Positions 1 through 8,445 of a stretch of 32,254 nucleotides of DNA are shown in pieces; the stretch's first letter is position 1; each line of letters starts with the position of its first letter. The notes below the pieces were generated by a model, which had not been told where the DNA came from, searched no databases, and saw only the letters and a list, made by a program, of their open reading frames with translations. Source of the DNA: GCA-2731375 sp964462145 (lineage in GTDB: Bacteria; Pseudomonadota; Alphaproteobacteria; GCA-2731375); the NCBI GenBank assembly GCA_964462145.1, contig CAYWYB010000011.1, positions 1 to 32,254 on the forward strand. The letters are read 5' to 3'. The translations under genes and the position numbers were made by a program.

Positions 1-1
1 A

Positions 2-1033
2 CTGCTGCCCGACAACGATATCAATATCACGGCGGTTAACTCACATCTGTTTTTGACCGGCAATGTCCGCTCGGCTGATATTTCGGAAAATGCCCGAACG
101 ATTGCCGCCCGCTTCGTCCCCGATGAAGCCAACGTCGTCAACATGCTGGTGGTGATGGAGGATCAGCAGGTTATGCTGCAGGTCCGGGTGGCTGAGATTA
201 ACCGCAATGTCCTGAAGGAACTGGGCATCAACCTGTTCGATGCAGTGAGCGGGGCATTCTCGACCCTGACCTCGGGTGACTTCGCCCTGCGCCTGGGCAC
301 GACCGCGGCAACCACGGGCGCGCCCTATTTGAACCTGGCCGGTTCTTACTCACCCAACGCCGGCGATTCCCTGACCGTGGCCATCAATGCCCTGGAACAA
401 AACGGCCTGATCAAGACCTTGGCGGAACCGAACCTGACCACCGTATCAGGTGAACCCGCGACGTTCCTGGCGGGCGGTGAATTCCCGATCCCGGTGTCAT
501 CCGACGACGGCCAGATTTCGATCACCCAGGAGCCGTTCGGCGTAGCGTTGAGCTTTACGCCGGTGGTACTGAATTCAGGCCATATCTCACTGCGCGTCTT
601 TACCGAGGTCAGCGCCCTGTCAAACGACGGCGCCATAACCCTGGCAAATATTCAGGTTCCGGCCTTGACCGTGCGGCGGGCGGAAACAACGGTGGAACTG
701 CCCTCCGGCGGCAGTATCATGATCGCAGGTCTGTTGCAGGAAAACGAATCCGCGGGCATTAGCGGTGTGCCTGGCTTCAAGGACGTGCCGGTATTGGGCA
801 CGTTCTTCTCCAACACCAGCGTCGACAAATCGGAAACAGAATTGATCATCGCCGTGACCGCCTATCTGGTTAAACCGGTCGCGCCCAAGGAGATCGAAAC
901 GCCGCTCGATGGCATGATTCCGGCCAGCGATTATGACCGGTATTTCATGGGCCGCATGAATGGCGTCTACATCGGCAATGACAAAACCACCACGGCCTCG
1001 TTACAAGGGCCCATCGGATACATCCTGGAGTGA
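2..1033 (+). CDS. cpaC: Tad/Flp pilus outer-membrane secretin CpaC (RcpA), 5' end outside window
   Basis: The reading frame is open from base 2, so the start lies upstream; 343 C-terminal residues are visible. The first residues (LLPDNDINITAVNSHLFLTG) match the BON-like segment found before the secretin core in CpaC proteins. The core carries the secretin signature near bases 655-735 (VPALTVRRAETTVELPSGG) followed by GVPGFKDVPVLGTFFS, and ends with the usual ELIIAVTAYLVKPV strand and a short tail. Secretins of this family multimerise into the outer-membrane channel for the Flp pilus. It is the first of a plus-strand series with cpaD starting 10 bases downstream, so the two are surely co-transcribed. 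Identification is firm; only the N-terminal region is unseen. Confidence 0.95.
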   Translation: MLPDNDINITAVNSHLFLTGNVRSADISENARTIAARFVPDEANVVNMLVVMEDQQVMLQVRVAEINRNVLKELGINLFDAVSGAFSTLTSGDFALRLGTTAATTGAPYLNLAGSYSPNAGDSLTVAINALEQNGLIKTLAEPNLTTVSGEPATFLAGGEFPIPVSSDDGQISITQEPFGVALSFTPVVLNSGHISLRVFTEVSALSNDGAITLANIQVPALTVRRAETTVELPSGGSIMIAGLLQENESAGISGVPGFKDVPVLGTFFSNTSVDKSETELIIAVTAYLVKPVAPKEIETPLDGMIPASDYDRYFMGRMNGVYIGNDKTTTASLQGPIGYILE

Positions 1034-1043
1034 TGGGAGGCGA

Positions 1044-1787
1044 ATGATGACGCAAAATGAGCCAGTATCATTTCTTCCATCCGGGCCGAACAAGGCGCCG
1101 GAGCGCTTGACCCTGGGCATTGCCAAATTCGCCGCCGCGGCGCTCTGCCTCGGCTGGCTGGCCGGCTGCATGCCTAGCTCCCCCGAGGCGGCGGCGAATA
1201 CCGAAAGCCGTTATCCATTGACCGCGGAAAGCCAATTGGTCACCCAGCCGGTGGTTTTCGAGGCCGGCAAGGCGGAACTCGATGCCTTGGAAAAAGCCCG
1301 CCTGGAGGCCTTTTTGCGGCATTTCATGCAAAGCGGCGGCGGCGTGCTCGAGATTAGGCAGACGGCGGATCCTTACGACCCTCAGGCCGAGGCGCGCATG
1401 CAGGCCTTGTACCACCATCTGCTTCGCCGCGGCGCAAAGCGTTATGAAATTCGCCAGCGCCGCATTGCCGGCACCAGCGCCGAAGGCGGCCCGATCATTC
1501 TGAGCTTTGAGAAATTCACCGCCAAGACCTTTAAGTGCGGACAGCGCAATGCCCAGATATCGCCGAATCCAACCAATATGGTGCATCCCGACATGGGCTG
1601 TTCCCTGCGTGCGAACATGACGGCGATCATTTCCAATCCCGCCGATCTGGAACGGCCGCGCGTGCGCCAGCCGGGCAGCGGCATGCGGCGCAGCCGCGTT
1701 ATCCAAAATCATAACGCGGGACAGCCGACTGAATCGACCCGGGGCGACAGCGAGACCGCCAGTTCCATCCGCGATTTAGGCGGTTAG
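1044..1787 (+). CDS. cpaD: Tad pilus assembly lipoprotein CpaD
   Basis: The start is the ATG at 1044 (a second ATG follows at 1047), preceded by GGGAGG at 1035-1040. This gives 247 residues. The N-terminus has a hydrophobic stretch ending in a lipobox (WLAGC), so it should be an outer-membrane lipoprotein. The C-terminal half contains the hallmark of CpaD: a cysteine-containing segment, then SLRANMTAIISNPADLERPR. The middle (VVFEAGKAELDALEKARLEAF) resembles an OmpA-like or peptidoglycan-associated fold, as seen in the family. CpaD is thought to help the CpaC secretin assemble or localise. It sits between cpaC and cpaE, the usual order. The tail after about residue 210 is a low-complexity Arg/Ser-rich extension. 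Confidence 0.93.
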   Translation: MMTQNEPVSFLPSGPNKAPERLTLGIAKFAAAALCLGWLAGCMPSSPEAAANTESRYPLTAESQLVTQPVVFEAGKAELDALEKARLEAFLRHFMQSGGGVLEIRQTADPYDPQAEARMQALYHHLLRRGAKRYEIRQRRIAGTSAEGGPIILSFEKFTAKTFKCGQRNAQISPNPTNMVHPDMGCSLRANMTAIISNPADLERPRVRQPGSGMRRSRVIQNHNAGQPTESTRGDSETASSIRDLGG

Positions 1788-1876
1788 CCAAAATGACGGG
1801 GTACCAGACAACATCGGAACAGTTTCTCAATATTCTAGGTTCAGAGTGTTCCAGTTATAGCCTTCGCGCGAGAGAT

Positions 1877-1893
1877 AAGGGAGCGGCGCCATT
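1877..1893 (+). promoter_or_regulatory. Shine-Dalgarno and candidate ATT initiation codon for cpaE
   Basis: AAGGGAG at 1877-1883 lies seven bases before an ATT at 1891 that is in frame with cpaE. No ATG, GTG or TTG is available in frame between the upstream stop (TAA, 1876-1878) and the GTG at 1921, and that GTG has no Shine-Dalgarno. The residues encoded from 1891 (ILRINVNAWLV) look like the first beta-strand of the CpaE receiver-like domain. ATT initiation is rare but known (infC). Confidence 0.5.
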
Positions 1894-1920
1894 CTTAGGA
1901 TAAACGTCAATGCCTGGCTG

Positions 1921-3096
1921 GTGAACGAGGACACCCAAGCAGCCGTGGTCGACGGCTTGGGCGACCGCAAGATGTCGCGCTCCAACGTCGATGCGCAAAT
2001 GGGCGGTATCGAGGCGGCAATCGCCCATTACCAGGAAAATGCGACACCGCAACTGATCCTGCTGGAAACCGCATCCGAGGGCGACGAGGTATTGAACGAA
2101 CTGGACCGTCTGGCGGAAGTCTGCGATGCCGGCACCAATGTCTTGATGCTGGGCGCGGCCAACGACATTGCCCTTTACCGCGAATTGATCAGGCGCGGCG
2201 TGGCGGAATATCTGGTCGGCCAGATCGCACCACGGCAAATCCTGGACGCGGTATCGGCCATATTCGAAGATCCCGATGCCCCCCCCATGGGCCGCTCCAT
2301 CGCCTTCATGGGCAGCCGCGGCGGCAGCGGATCATCTTCCATCGCCCACAACGTGGCCTGGCACCTGGGCCAGGAATATGGCGAGGAAGTATCGGTCATC
2401 GACCTTGATGTCACCTTCGGCACCGCGGCACTTTCCTTCAATCTGGAAACCCAGCAGACCTTGGAACAGGCTCTGGCCGATCCCAGCCGCCTGGATGATC
2501 AGTTGCTGGACCGTTTTCTGGTCGAATATGATGAAAACGTCAGACTGCTGGCATCGCCCTCTAATTTGGATGCCGAAGAAAGAATAATGGCGGATTCCCT
2601 GGACCGCCTGTTGGACCTGGTGCGCCGGCGTTCATCTTTCGTGGTTCTTGACGTGCCCCACCGCTGGGCACCATGGGTGCAACAAATACTGCTTGATGCC
2701 GACGAGACCGTGATCGTGGGCGTGCTGGACCTGTCAGGACTGCGCGACACCAAAAATCTGATCGACCGTCTACACAAACAGCGCGGCCCCTCTTCGCCAG
2801 TGCATATGGTTCTCAACCATCACGGCGCCTTCAAGAAAACCGAGCTGTCGCCGAAGGACTTTGAAACCGCGGTGGAAGTAAAGCCCGACGCCATCATCCC
2901 GCATGCGCCCGCCCTGTTCGGCACCGCCTCCAACAACGGTCAAATGCTGGGTCAAGTCAGCGGCAAGCATAAGTCGGTGGACACGCTGCAAGAGCTGGCA
3001 CGACTGGTGAGCGGACGGCAGCCGCAACAAAAGACTAAAAAGAGTCTGCTGGATCAGTTAGGTTTGAAAAATAGAAAAAAAGCTAAGGCAAAATAG
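1921..3096 (+). CDS. cpaE: Tad pilus localisation ATPase CpaE/TadZ (MinD/ParA-like)
   Basis: With the first conventional start (GTG 1921) the protein has 391 residues; the true start is probably ATT at 1891, ten codons earlier (see the separate entry). Residues 1-115 form a receiver-like domain lacking clear phospho-acceptor geometry. Residues 125-375 are a MinD/ParA-type ATPase. The deviant Walker A is GSRGGSGSSS (131-140), where MinD has KGGVGKST: both the signature lysine and the P-loop lysine are replaced. VIDLDVTFG follows near 159-167 and VVLDVP is Walker B-like. CpaE/TadZ proteins direct Tad machinery to the cell pole, and variant P-loops are common among them. The C-terminus is Lys-rich. 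cpaF starts two bases after the stop, so the two are co-translated. Confidence 0.92.
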   Translation: MNEDTQAAVVDGLGDRKMSRSNVDAQMGGIEAAIAHYQENATPQLILLETASEGDEVLNELDRLAEVCDAGTNVLMLGAANDIALYRELIRRGVAEYLVGQIAPRQILDAVSAIFEDPDAPPMGRSIAFMGSRGGSGSSSIAHNVAWHLGQEYGEEVSVIDLDVTFGTAALSFNLETQQTLEQALADPSRLDDQLLDRFLVEYDENVRLLASPSNLDAEERIMADSLDRLLDLVRRRSSFVVLDVPHRWAPWVQQILLDADETVIVGVLDLSGLRDTKNLIDRLHKQRGPSSPVHMVLNHHGAFKKTELSPKDFETAVEVKPDAIIPHAPALFGTASNNGQMLGQVSGKHKSVDTLQELARLVSGRQPQQKTKKSLLDQLGLKNRKKAKAK

Positions 3097-3098
3097 AG

Positions 3099-4541
3099 AT
3101 GTTTGGCAAACGTACCGGAGGGCCGGAGGCAAAGCCAAAGGCTCCGGCAAAAGCACCTGAAATCGAGGCTCCGGAAGCGAGCCCGGCGCCCGAGGCGCCC
3201 GCGCCTGCCGCCGCGCCCAAGGCGGCGGAGCCCGAGTCCAAACCTGCCGCCGATCACAGCGATCTCTTTGGCGATGAGCGGGATCGCTACAACGAAACCA
3301 AACAAAGTATTTTTGCCTCCCTGGTCGAGGCCGTGGACCTGACCGAACTGGGCAAACTGGATTCCAGCCAGGTACGCGAAGAGATTACCGATATCGTCGG
3401 TGAAATTATCGCCATGAAGGCGATGGTGCTGTCGAGCACGGAACAGCAATCCCTGATCACCGACATCTGCAACGATGTATTGGGACTTGGCCCGTTGGAG
3501 CCGTTGCTGGAACGGGACGACATCGCCGATATCATGGTCAATGGCGCGGAAAAGGTCTACATCGAAGTCGATGGCCAGATCGAGCTGACCGACATACGCT
3601 TCCGCGACAACGCGCAATTGATGAATATTTGTCAGCGCATCGTCTCCGCCGTCGGCCGGCGGGTCGATGAAGCCAGCCCCATATGCGATGCCCGTCTGCT
3701 GGACGGCAGCCGGGTCAATGTAATCGGACCACCGCTGTCAATTGATGGCGCCACCCTGACGATCCGTAAGTTCAAGAAAGACAAATTGCGGATTCAGAAT
3801 TTGGTCGATTTCGGTTCGATCACGCCCATGGGCGCGAAACTATTGGGTGTTATTGGCGCTTGCCGTCTGAACATCCTAGTCTCTGGCGGCACCGGTTCGG
3901 GCAAGACCACCCTGCTGAATGCCTTGACCGCCTTCATCGAGGAAGGCGAGCGGACCATTACCTGCGAGGACTCAGCCGAGCTACAATTGCAGCAGCCCCA
4001 TGTTGTGCGCCTGGAAACGCGGCCGCCCAATCTGGAAGGCGCCGGCGAGATTACCATGCGCGATCTGGTAAAGAACTGCCTGCGCATGCGGCCGGAGCGG
4101 ATTATCGTTGGCGAGGTCCGCGGCCCCGAGGCATTCGATCTGTTGCAGGCCATGAATACCGGCCATGACGGCTCCATGGGTACCATTCATGCCAATAACC
4201 CGCGCGAAGCCGTCAGCCGCGTGGAAAACATGATTGCCATGGGCGGTTTTAACCTGCCCGCCAAGACTGTCCGCGAACAAATATCATCCGCCGTGCACGT
4301 CATCGTTCAGGCGGCCCGTCTGCGCGACGGCAGCCGCAAGATTACCCACGTTACCGAAGTCGTCGGCATGGAAGGCGATGTGGTTACGCTGCAGGATCTA
4401 TACACCTACGAGATCCTGGGCGAGGACGAGAACGGCAAATTGATCGGCGAACATAAACCGACCGGCCTGCGGCCTTCGTTCTGGGACCGGGCAAAATACT
4501 TTGGCCGCGAGCAGGACCTCGTCGAAGCGCTTGGCATGTAA
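3099..4541 (+). CDS. cpaF: Tad pilus secretion ATPase CpaF/TadA
   Basis: This is a GspE/VirB11-type hexameric ATPase of 480 residues that should power Flp pilus assembly at the inner membrane. Residues 1-50 are a Pro/Ala/Lys-rich linker. An N-terminal domain spans about 60-230. Walker A GGTGSGKT is at 263-270, an Asp-box-like TITCEDSAELQ follows near 286, Walker B-like RIIVGEVRGPE is at 334-344, and the His box TGHDGSMGTIHANN is at 354-367. All catalytic motifs are intact and the length is normal for CpaF. The ATG is two bases after the cpaE stop, and only a weak AAGG (3084-3087) is near it, suggesting translational coupling. Confidence 0.97.
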   Translation: MFGKRTGGPEAKPKAPAKAPEIEAPEASPAPEAPAPAAAPKAAEPESKPAADHSDLFGDERDRYNETKQSIFASLVEAVDLTELGKLDSSQVREEITDIVGEIIAMKAMVLSSTEQQSLITDICNDVLGLGPLEPLLERDDIADIMVNGAEKVYIEVDGQIELTDIRFRDNAQLMNICQRIVSAVGRRVDEASPICDARLLDGSRVNVIGPPLSIDGATLTIRKFKKDKLRIQNLVDFGSITPMGAKLLGVIGACRLNILVSGGTGSGKTTLLNALTAFIEEGERTITCEDSAELQLQQPHVVRLETRPPNLEGAGEITMRDLVKNCLRMRPERIIVGEVRGPEAFDLLQAMNTGHDGSMGTIHANNPREAVSRVENMIAMGGFNLPAKTVREQISSAVHVIVQAARLRDGSRKITHVTEVVGMEGDVVTLQDLYTYEILGEDENGKLIGEHKPTGLRPSFWDRAKYFGREQDLVEALGM

Positions 4542-4659
4542 GATGGCGGGTCGCGTGGCAAGTGGATCGGAACACGCGTTGATGGGCTGCTTTAGCAGGC
4601 TGCCTTGTCGAAACTGGTTTCTTGATTTGTCTCTCGGACGCTGAGCAGAGGAGGCGAGC

Positions 4660-5652
4660 ATGGATCTAAGTATTCTGGTGTTTGTCGTGGCCGGGGCCGT
4701 GTTTCTATCGATGACGGTCCTCACCCTTCTGATCGTAATGCCGCAGCTCAAGGCGCGCTCGAACCTGAAACAACGGATCGCCATTGCCTCTGGCAAGGCT
4801 GGCGACGTCAAGGTGGCGCGGGCGGGACGCGGCGAAGGCGGCGGCAGAAAGCGGGATATCCAATCGCGCCTAAAGGAACTGGAAGAGGCCAAGACCAAGA
4901 AGTCCTTCGCCGTAAAAATGCGGGAAACTTTGCGTCAGGCCGGTCTGCGCACGACCTTGCGGAATTATTTTCTGCTCTGCGTCGGCCTGTCGATCGCGTC
5001 CGCCGTCATTTATATCCTGCTTGGCTATCCCAAGGTCGGGGTTCTGCCGGTGGCGATCACCGTCGGCTTTGGCTTGCCGCGCTATGTTGTCGCCAGCATG
5101 TCGAAACGGCGGGTCGCCAAATTCACCAAGGAATTCGCAAACGCCGTGGATGTCATCGTGCGCGGCATCAAATCAGGTCTGCCGGTCGGCGAATGCCTGA
5201 ACGTCATCGCGACGGAAAGCCCGGGGCCGGTGGCCGGCGTCTTCATGGAAATCGTGGCATCGCAAAAGCTCGGCCTGCCCCTGGACGATGCCCTGGAACG
5301 GGCCCAGGAGCAGATGAAAACGGCCGAGATGCAGTTCTTTTCCATTGTCCTCGCGATCCAGGCACAAACCGGCGGTAATCTGGCCGATACCCTGCAAAAT
5401 CTCTCCAACATTCTGCGCGACCGCAAGAAGATGGCGGACAAGGTCAAGGCCTTGTCGTCGGAGGCGAAGTCCTCGGCCGGGATCATCGGCTCGCTGCCGT
5501 TTCTTATGACGGCGCTGTTGTATCTGGTCAGTCCGGAATACATCACCCCCCTGTTTGTCGACAATTTGGGTCAGATCCTGATCGCCTGCGGTCTGGCCTG
5601 GATGAGCATTGGCGTCTTTATCATGAAACAAATGATCAATTTTGAAGTCTGA
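4660..5652 (+). CDS. tadB: Tad pilus inner-membrane platform protein TadB
   Basis: The 330-residue membrane protein is one half of the type II secretion F-like platform that couples the CpaF ATPase to pilin extrusion. It has an N-terminal membrane segment (about 3-25), a basic cytoplasmic linker (30-75), two membrane segments around 105-150, the T2SSF domain with the family stretch FANAVDVIVRGIKSGLPVGE near 158-177, and two C-terminal membrane segments. The start ATG is preceded by GAGGAGG. A 118-base gap separates it from cpaF; I see no strong hairpin-plus-T-run there, so it may simply be an operon spacer. tadC overlaps its stop codon. Confidence 0.94.
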   Translation: MDLSILVFVVAGAVFLSMTVLTLLIVMPQLKARSNLKQRIAIASGKAGDVKVARAGRGEGGGRKRDIQSRLKELEEAKTKKSFAVKMRETLRQAGLRTTLRNYFLLCVGLSIASAVIYILLGYPKVGVLPVAITVGFGLPRYVVASMSKRRVAKFTKEFANAVDVIVRGIKSGLPVGECLNVIATESPGPVAGVFMEIVASQKLGLPLDDALERAQEQMKTAEMQFFSIVLAIQAQTGGNLADTLQNLSNILRDRKKMADKVKALSSEAKSSAGIIGSLPFLMTALLYLVSPEYITPLFVDNLGQILIACGLAWMSIGVFIMKQMINFEV

Positions 5653-6611
5653 TGGACGGTATTCTAACACTCGAAAACATCATCATCGCGCTGGGCAGCA
5701 TCGGCGCCTTCCTGACCATTGTCGCGTTTGGCATGCCAATGCTGGGCAGCGACAACTTGCGCTCGCGTCTGAAGACGGTCGCGGCACGGCGCGAGGAATT
5801 GAGCGCGGCGGCACGAAAGAAATTCGCCAACCAGCCCTCGACCCTGCGCCAACAGACCAGCAAATCCTATGTCACCTTTCTGGTCGATAAACTAAAGCTG
5901 ATCAATCCCACCGATAGCGACGCGATCAAGAACAAGCTGGCCCAGGCGGGCATGCGATCGGAAGGGCATTTGTATACTTATGCCTTTTTCCGCTTCGTGG
6001 CACCCATCCTGTTCGGCCTGTTGACGGCGGTGTATCTATTTCTGCTGGCCAAGGTGGAAATGGGCCCATCGATGAAGTTGGTTTATTCCTTCGCCGCCGC
6101 GGTGATCGGTTTTTTCCTGCCTCAAATCATCATCAAGAATAAAATTCAGAACCGGCAAAAAGCACTGCAGAAAATTTTTCCCGACGCCCTGGATCTGATG
6201 GTGATCTGTGTCGAAGCCGGCCTGTCCATGGAAGCCGCCTTTCATCGGGTGGCCAGTGAATTACAGAACCAAGGACCCGAATTGACCGAAGAACTGGGTC
6301 TGACAACGGCGGAACTGGCATTCCTGCCCGACCGCCGGCAAGCTTTGATGAATTTGTCCGAACGGACCGGTCTGCCGGCAATGAAATCCCTGGTCACAGC
6401 GCTGGCGCAGGCGGAAAAGTACGGCACGCCGGTCAGCGTCAGCCTGCGCGTTCTATCCCAGGAACAGCGCGATGAGCGGATGTCGAAGGCGGAACAAAAG
6501 GCCGGCGCCCTGCCCGCACAATTGACCGTGCCGATGATCGTGTTCTTCCTACCGGTGCTGTTTATCGTTTTGATCGGCCCCGCGATCATCAAGGCGATGA
6601 ACACGATTTAG
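5652..6611 (+). CDS. tadC: Tad pilus inner-membrane platform protein TadC
   Basis: This 319-residue protein is the partner of TadB. Its ATG overlaps the tadB stop by one base (TGATG), a coupling arrangement. It has an N-terminal membrane segment (about 8-30), paired segments around 108-160, a T2SSF domain containing FPDALDLMVICVEAGLSMEA near 176-195, and a hydrophobic C-terminal hairpin (LTVPMIVFFLPVLFIVLIGP). A Gln/Glu/Arg-rich stretch (LSQEQRDERMSKAEQKA) just before the last segments is characteristic of TadC. It is the last gene of the plus-strand tad series and meets a convergent lipoprotein gene 28 bases downstream. Confidence 0.94.
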   Translation: MDGILTLENIIIALGSIGAFLTIVAFGMPMLGSDNLRSRLKTVAARREELSAAARKKFANQPSTLRQQTSKSYVTFLVDKLKLINPTDSDAIKNKLAQAGMRSEGHLYTYAFFRFVAPILFGLLTAVYLFLLAKVEMGPSMKLVYSFAAAVIGFFLPQIIIKNKIQNRQKALQKIFPDALDLMVICVEAGLSMEAAFHRVASELQNQGPELTEELGLTTAELAFLPDRRQALMNLSERTGLPAMKSLVTALAQAEKYGTPVSVSLRVLSQEQRDERMSKAEQKAGALPAQLTVPMIVFFLPVLFIVLIGPAIIKAMNTI

Positions 6612-6639
6612 CGGGCTGCTAGAGCGTATCGCGGCTGCC

Positions 6640-8412
6640 TCAGGGTGCCCGGACCAACAGGCAGGGCACGTCGCGGATTGCCAGTTTCAGACAGGTTTCA
6701 TCAACCATCTCGCGATCGGGTACCGGGCGTGAATTCACCCGGAAGAAGTCCCCCCGTTCCGGTACCGTTACGGTCTCCACCACCAGATCCACCGAATTCA
6801 ACAGATCGCCGTGCTTCTCCAACAGTTTAAGGCGCAAGGTTTCGGCGCCATCCAAGGACTTGAAGCTACCTAATTGCAGGCGGTATCCCTCCGGCACGAC
6901 AGGCGCCAGCGCCACCTCTGGCGATTTTACCTCGGTTTCTTCCGGCTCGGTTGCGTCCGTTTTGGCGTTTGAGCTTTCGGCCTCGGGCGACGGTGTTGTC
7001 GCGGCATTGTCTAACGCGGCGACCTGTTCGCCGGCCTTTTCAGGCTCCTCCGCCACCGGACGCGGCGTAACGGCTTCCCCTTCAGCGGCTTGCACGGGCT
7101 TTTCGTCAGCTTCGACCGCTGCCGTTTTCACGCCTTCACCAGAAGCCGTGGCCGCCTCCACGGCAGGCTTTTCAACGGCCTGGTCAGCTACCTTTTCCAC
7201 AACTTTCCCGCTGCTGTCAGGCGTACTTGCGGTGGCGGTAGCAGTTGCCGGAGCCGCTTCCGGGACGGACGTTCCATCGTCGGCCTTGGCATCGGCCATG
7301 TCTTGAGCCGGCACCGGCACGGATGCGGGTGCCGGTGCGGGCACTTCGGCTTGCCTCTGCTCCGGCTTCGCCGGGGTTTGCGCGACAGGGGCTGCCGCCG
7401 TCTCCACCGACGGGTCTTTTGCCGGGTCTTTTACCTGCGTTGTCTCCGCCCTCCTGGCAGGGGCATCTTCGGAAGCTACCACTTCCACCGGGGCCAGCTT
7501 TTCAGAAGACGGTTTCGCGGCCATTTGCGCAGGTGGTGCCGCCGCTGATATGGCAGGCGCGGCGCCGCCCGACATGCCGTCTCGCAGCTGCCGGTAATAG
7601 GCCATGTTCTGCGCCGCCACCTTCGGCGGCATATCGCGGCGGACATATTTCTCGGCTGATGCCAAATCACCCTTCATGGCAAAGAGCAGGGCCAGGTTTT
7701 GCCGCATTCGCGGTGTCGCCTCCGGCAGGGAGGCAGCCCTTTGCAGCAGTTCCAATGCCTCGCCGAGGCACCCGGCCTGGGCCAGGGAAAGGGCAAAATT
7801 ATTCATCACCGCGGCATTTTCCGGCGACAGCTCTAACGCCTGTCGATAGCGCCGCTCCGCCTGTTCGTACATGCCCACGCGATCATGCCCGATCGCCAGA
7901 GCGACCTTGATATCCCAACGTTTGCCCTCGATCTCGGCATCAACCCTTGATAATTGATCAATCGCCTTCAACGGCTCGCCCAGGGACAACAGCACCTTGC
8001 CCAATTCTGCACGCAAATCGCGGTCCTTCGGGGTCTTCTTCAGGGCGCGCAGGACAATGGCTTGCGCTTCACGGGCCTGTTGCAGATGACGCAGACCACG
8101 CGACAAGCCGACGACAGCCTCGATATCCGCCTGATCCCGCCTGTACAGGTTGCGGTAATAACTGACGGCCGTCACATAATCGCGGCGCTTTTCGAAACTT
8201 TCGGCGGCCTGGAAAAGACTGCGGTCAAGATCGCTCAACTTTTCGGTCCGCTGCTGCGGCGGCTCCGCCACGCAGCCAGCCAAGAGCAAACCACCGGCAA
8301 GACCCAGAGCCAGAATCCGAACGGGAATCCGGACGGCAGGACGCCCCCCACGGCAAAATGTAGGTTGAAAATCCGGTCGAATGCCAAGACGGCAGGAAAT
8401 GTCTATCTTCAT
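6640..8412 (-). CDS. TPR-repeat lipoprotein with C-terminal SPOR domain (TadD-like)
   Basis: From the ATG at 8412 (AGGG six bases upstream; a GTG at 8445 and ATG at 8418 are alternatives) the protein has 590 residues. A signal peptide ends in the lipobox LLLAGC. About 240 residues of TPR repeats follow, including YEQAERRYRQALELSPENAA and a Leu/Ala-rich helix pair. Then comes roughly 220 residues of Ala/Pro/Glu/Val linker. A SPOR domain closes the protein (GYRLQLGSFKSLDGAETLRL). TPR lipoproteins at this place in tad loci are TadD, which supports secretin assembly; SPOR domains bind denuded septal glycan. The fusion would suit a pilus assembly factor held at the division site or new pole, but that is inference. 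It is convergent to tadC, not in the operon. Confidence 0.82.
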   Translation of the reverse strand: MKIDISCRLGIRPDFQPTFCRGGRPAVRIPVRILALGLAGGLLLAGCVAEPPQQRTEKLSDLDRSLFQAAESFEKRRDYVTAVSYYRNLYRRDQADIEAVVGLSRGLRHLQQAREAQAIVLRALKKTPKDRDLRAELGKVLLSLGEPLKAIDQLSRVDAEIEGKRWDIKVALAIGHDRVGMYEQAERRYRQALELSPENAAVMNNFALSLAQAGCLGEALELLQRAASLPEATPRMRQNLALLFAMKGDLASAEKYVRRDMPPKVAAQNMAYYRQLRDGMSGGAAPAISAAAPPAQMAAKPSSEKLAPVEVVASEDAPARRAETTQVKDPAKDPSVETAAAPVAQTPAKPEQRQAEVPAPAPASVPVPAQDMADAKADDGTSVPEAAPATATATASTPDSSGKVVEKVADQAVEKPAVEAATASGEGVKTAAVEADEKPVQAAEGEAVTPRPVAEEPEKAGEQVAALDNAATTPSPEAESSNAKTDATEPEETEVKSPEVALAPVVPEGYRLQLGSFKSLDGAETLRLKLLEKHGDLLNSVDLVVETVTVPERGDFFRVNSRPVPDREMVDETCLKLAIRDVPCLLVRAP

Positions 8413-8445
8413 ACTCATCCCTGTACGCAAATGTCCGGCGCGCAC

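Noticed and set aside
1068..1712. Minus-strand frame of 214 codons over cpaD
   Set aside because: Fully covered by cpaD, which has a lipobox and family motif; the antisense product is Ala/Arg-rich without homology.
4542..4659. Terminator or small gene between cpaF and tadB
   Set aside because: Only short CTGC/GCAG pairing without a T-run, and no open frame with a ribosome site; most likely an operon spacer.
6860..7910. Plus-strand Ser/Ala- or Cys/Arg-rich frames within the SPOR lipoprotein gene
   Set aside because: They arise from the Ala/Pro/Glu linker of the real gene read on the other strand.
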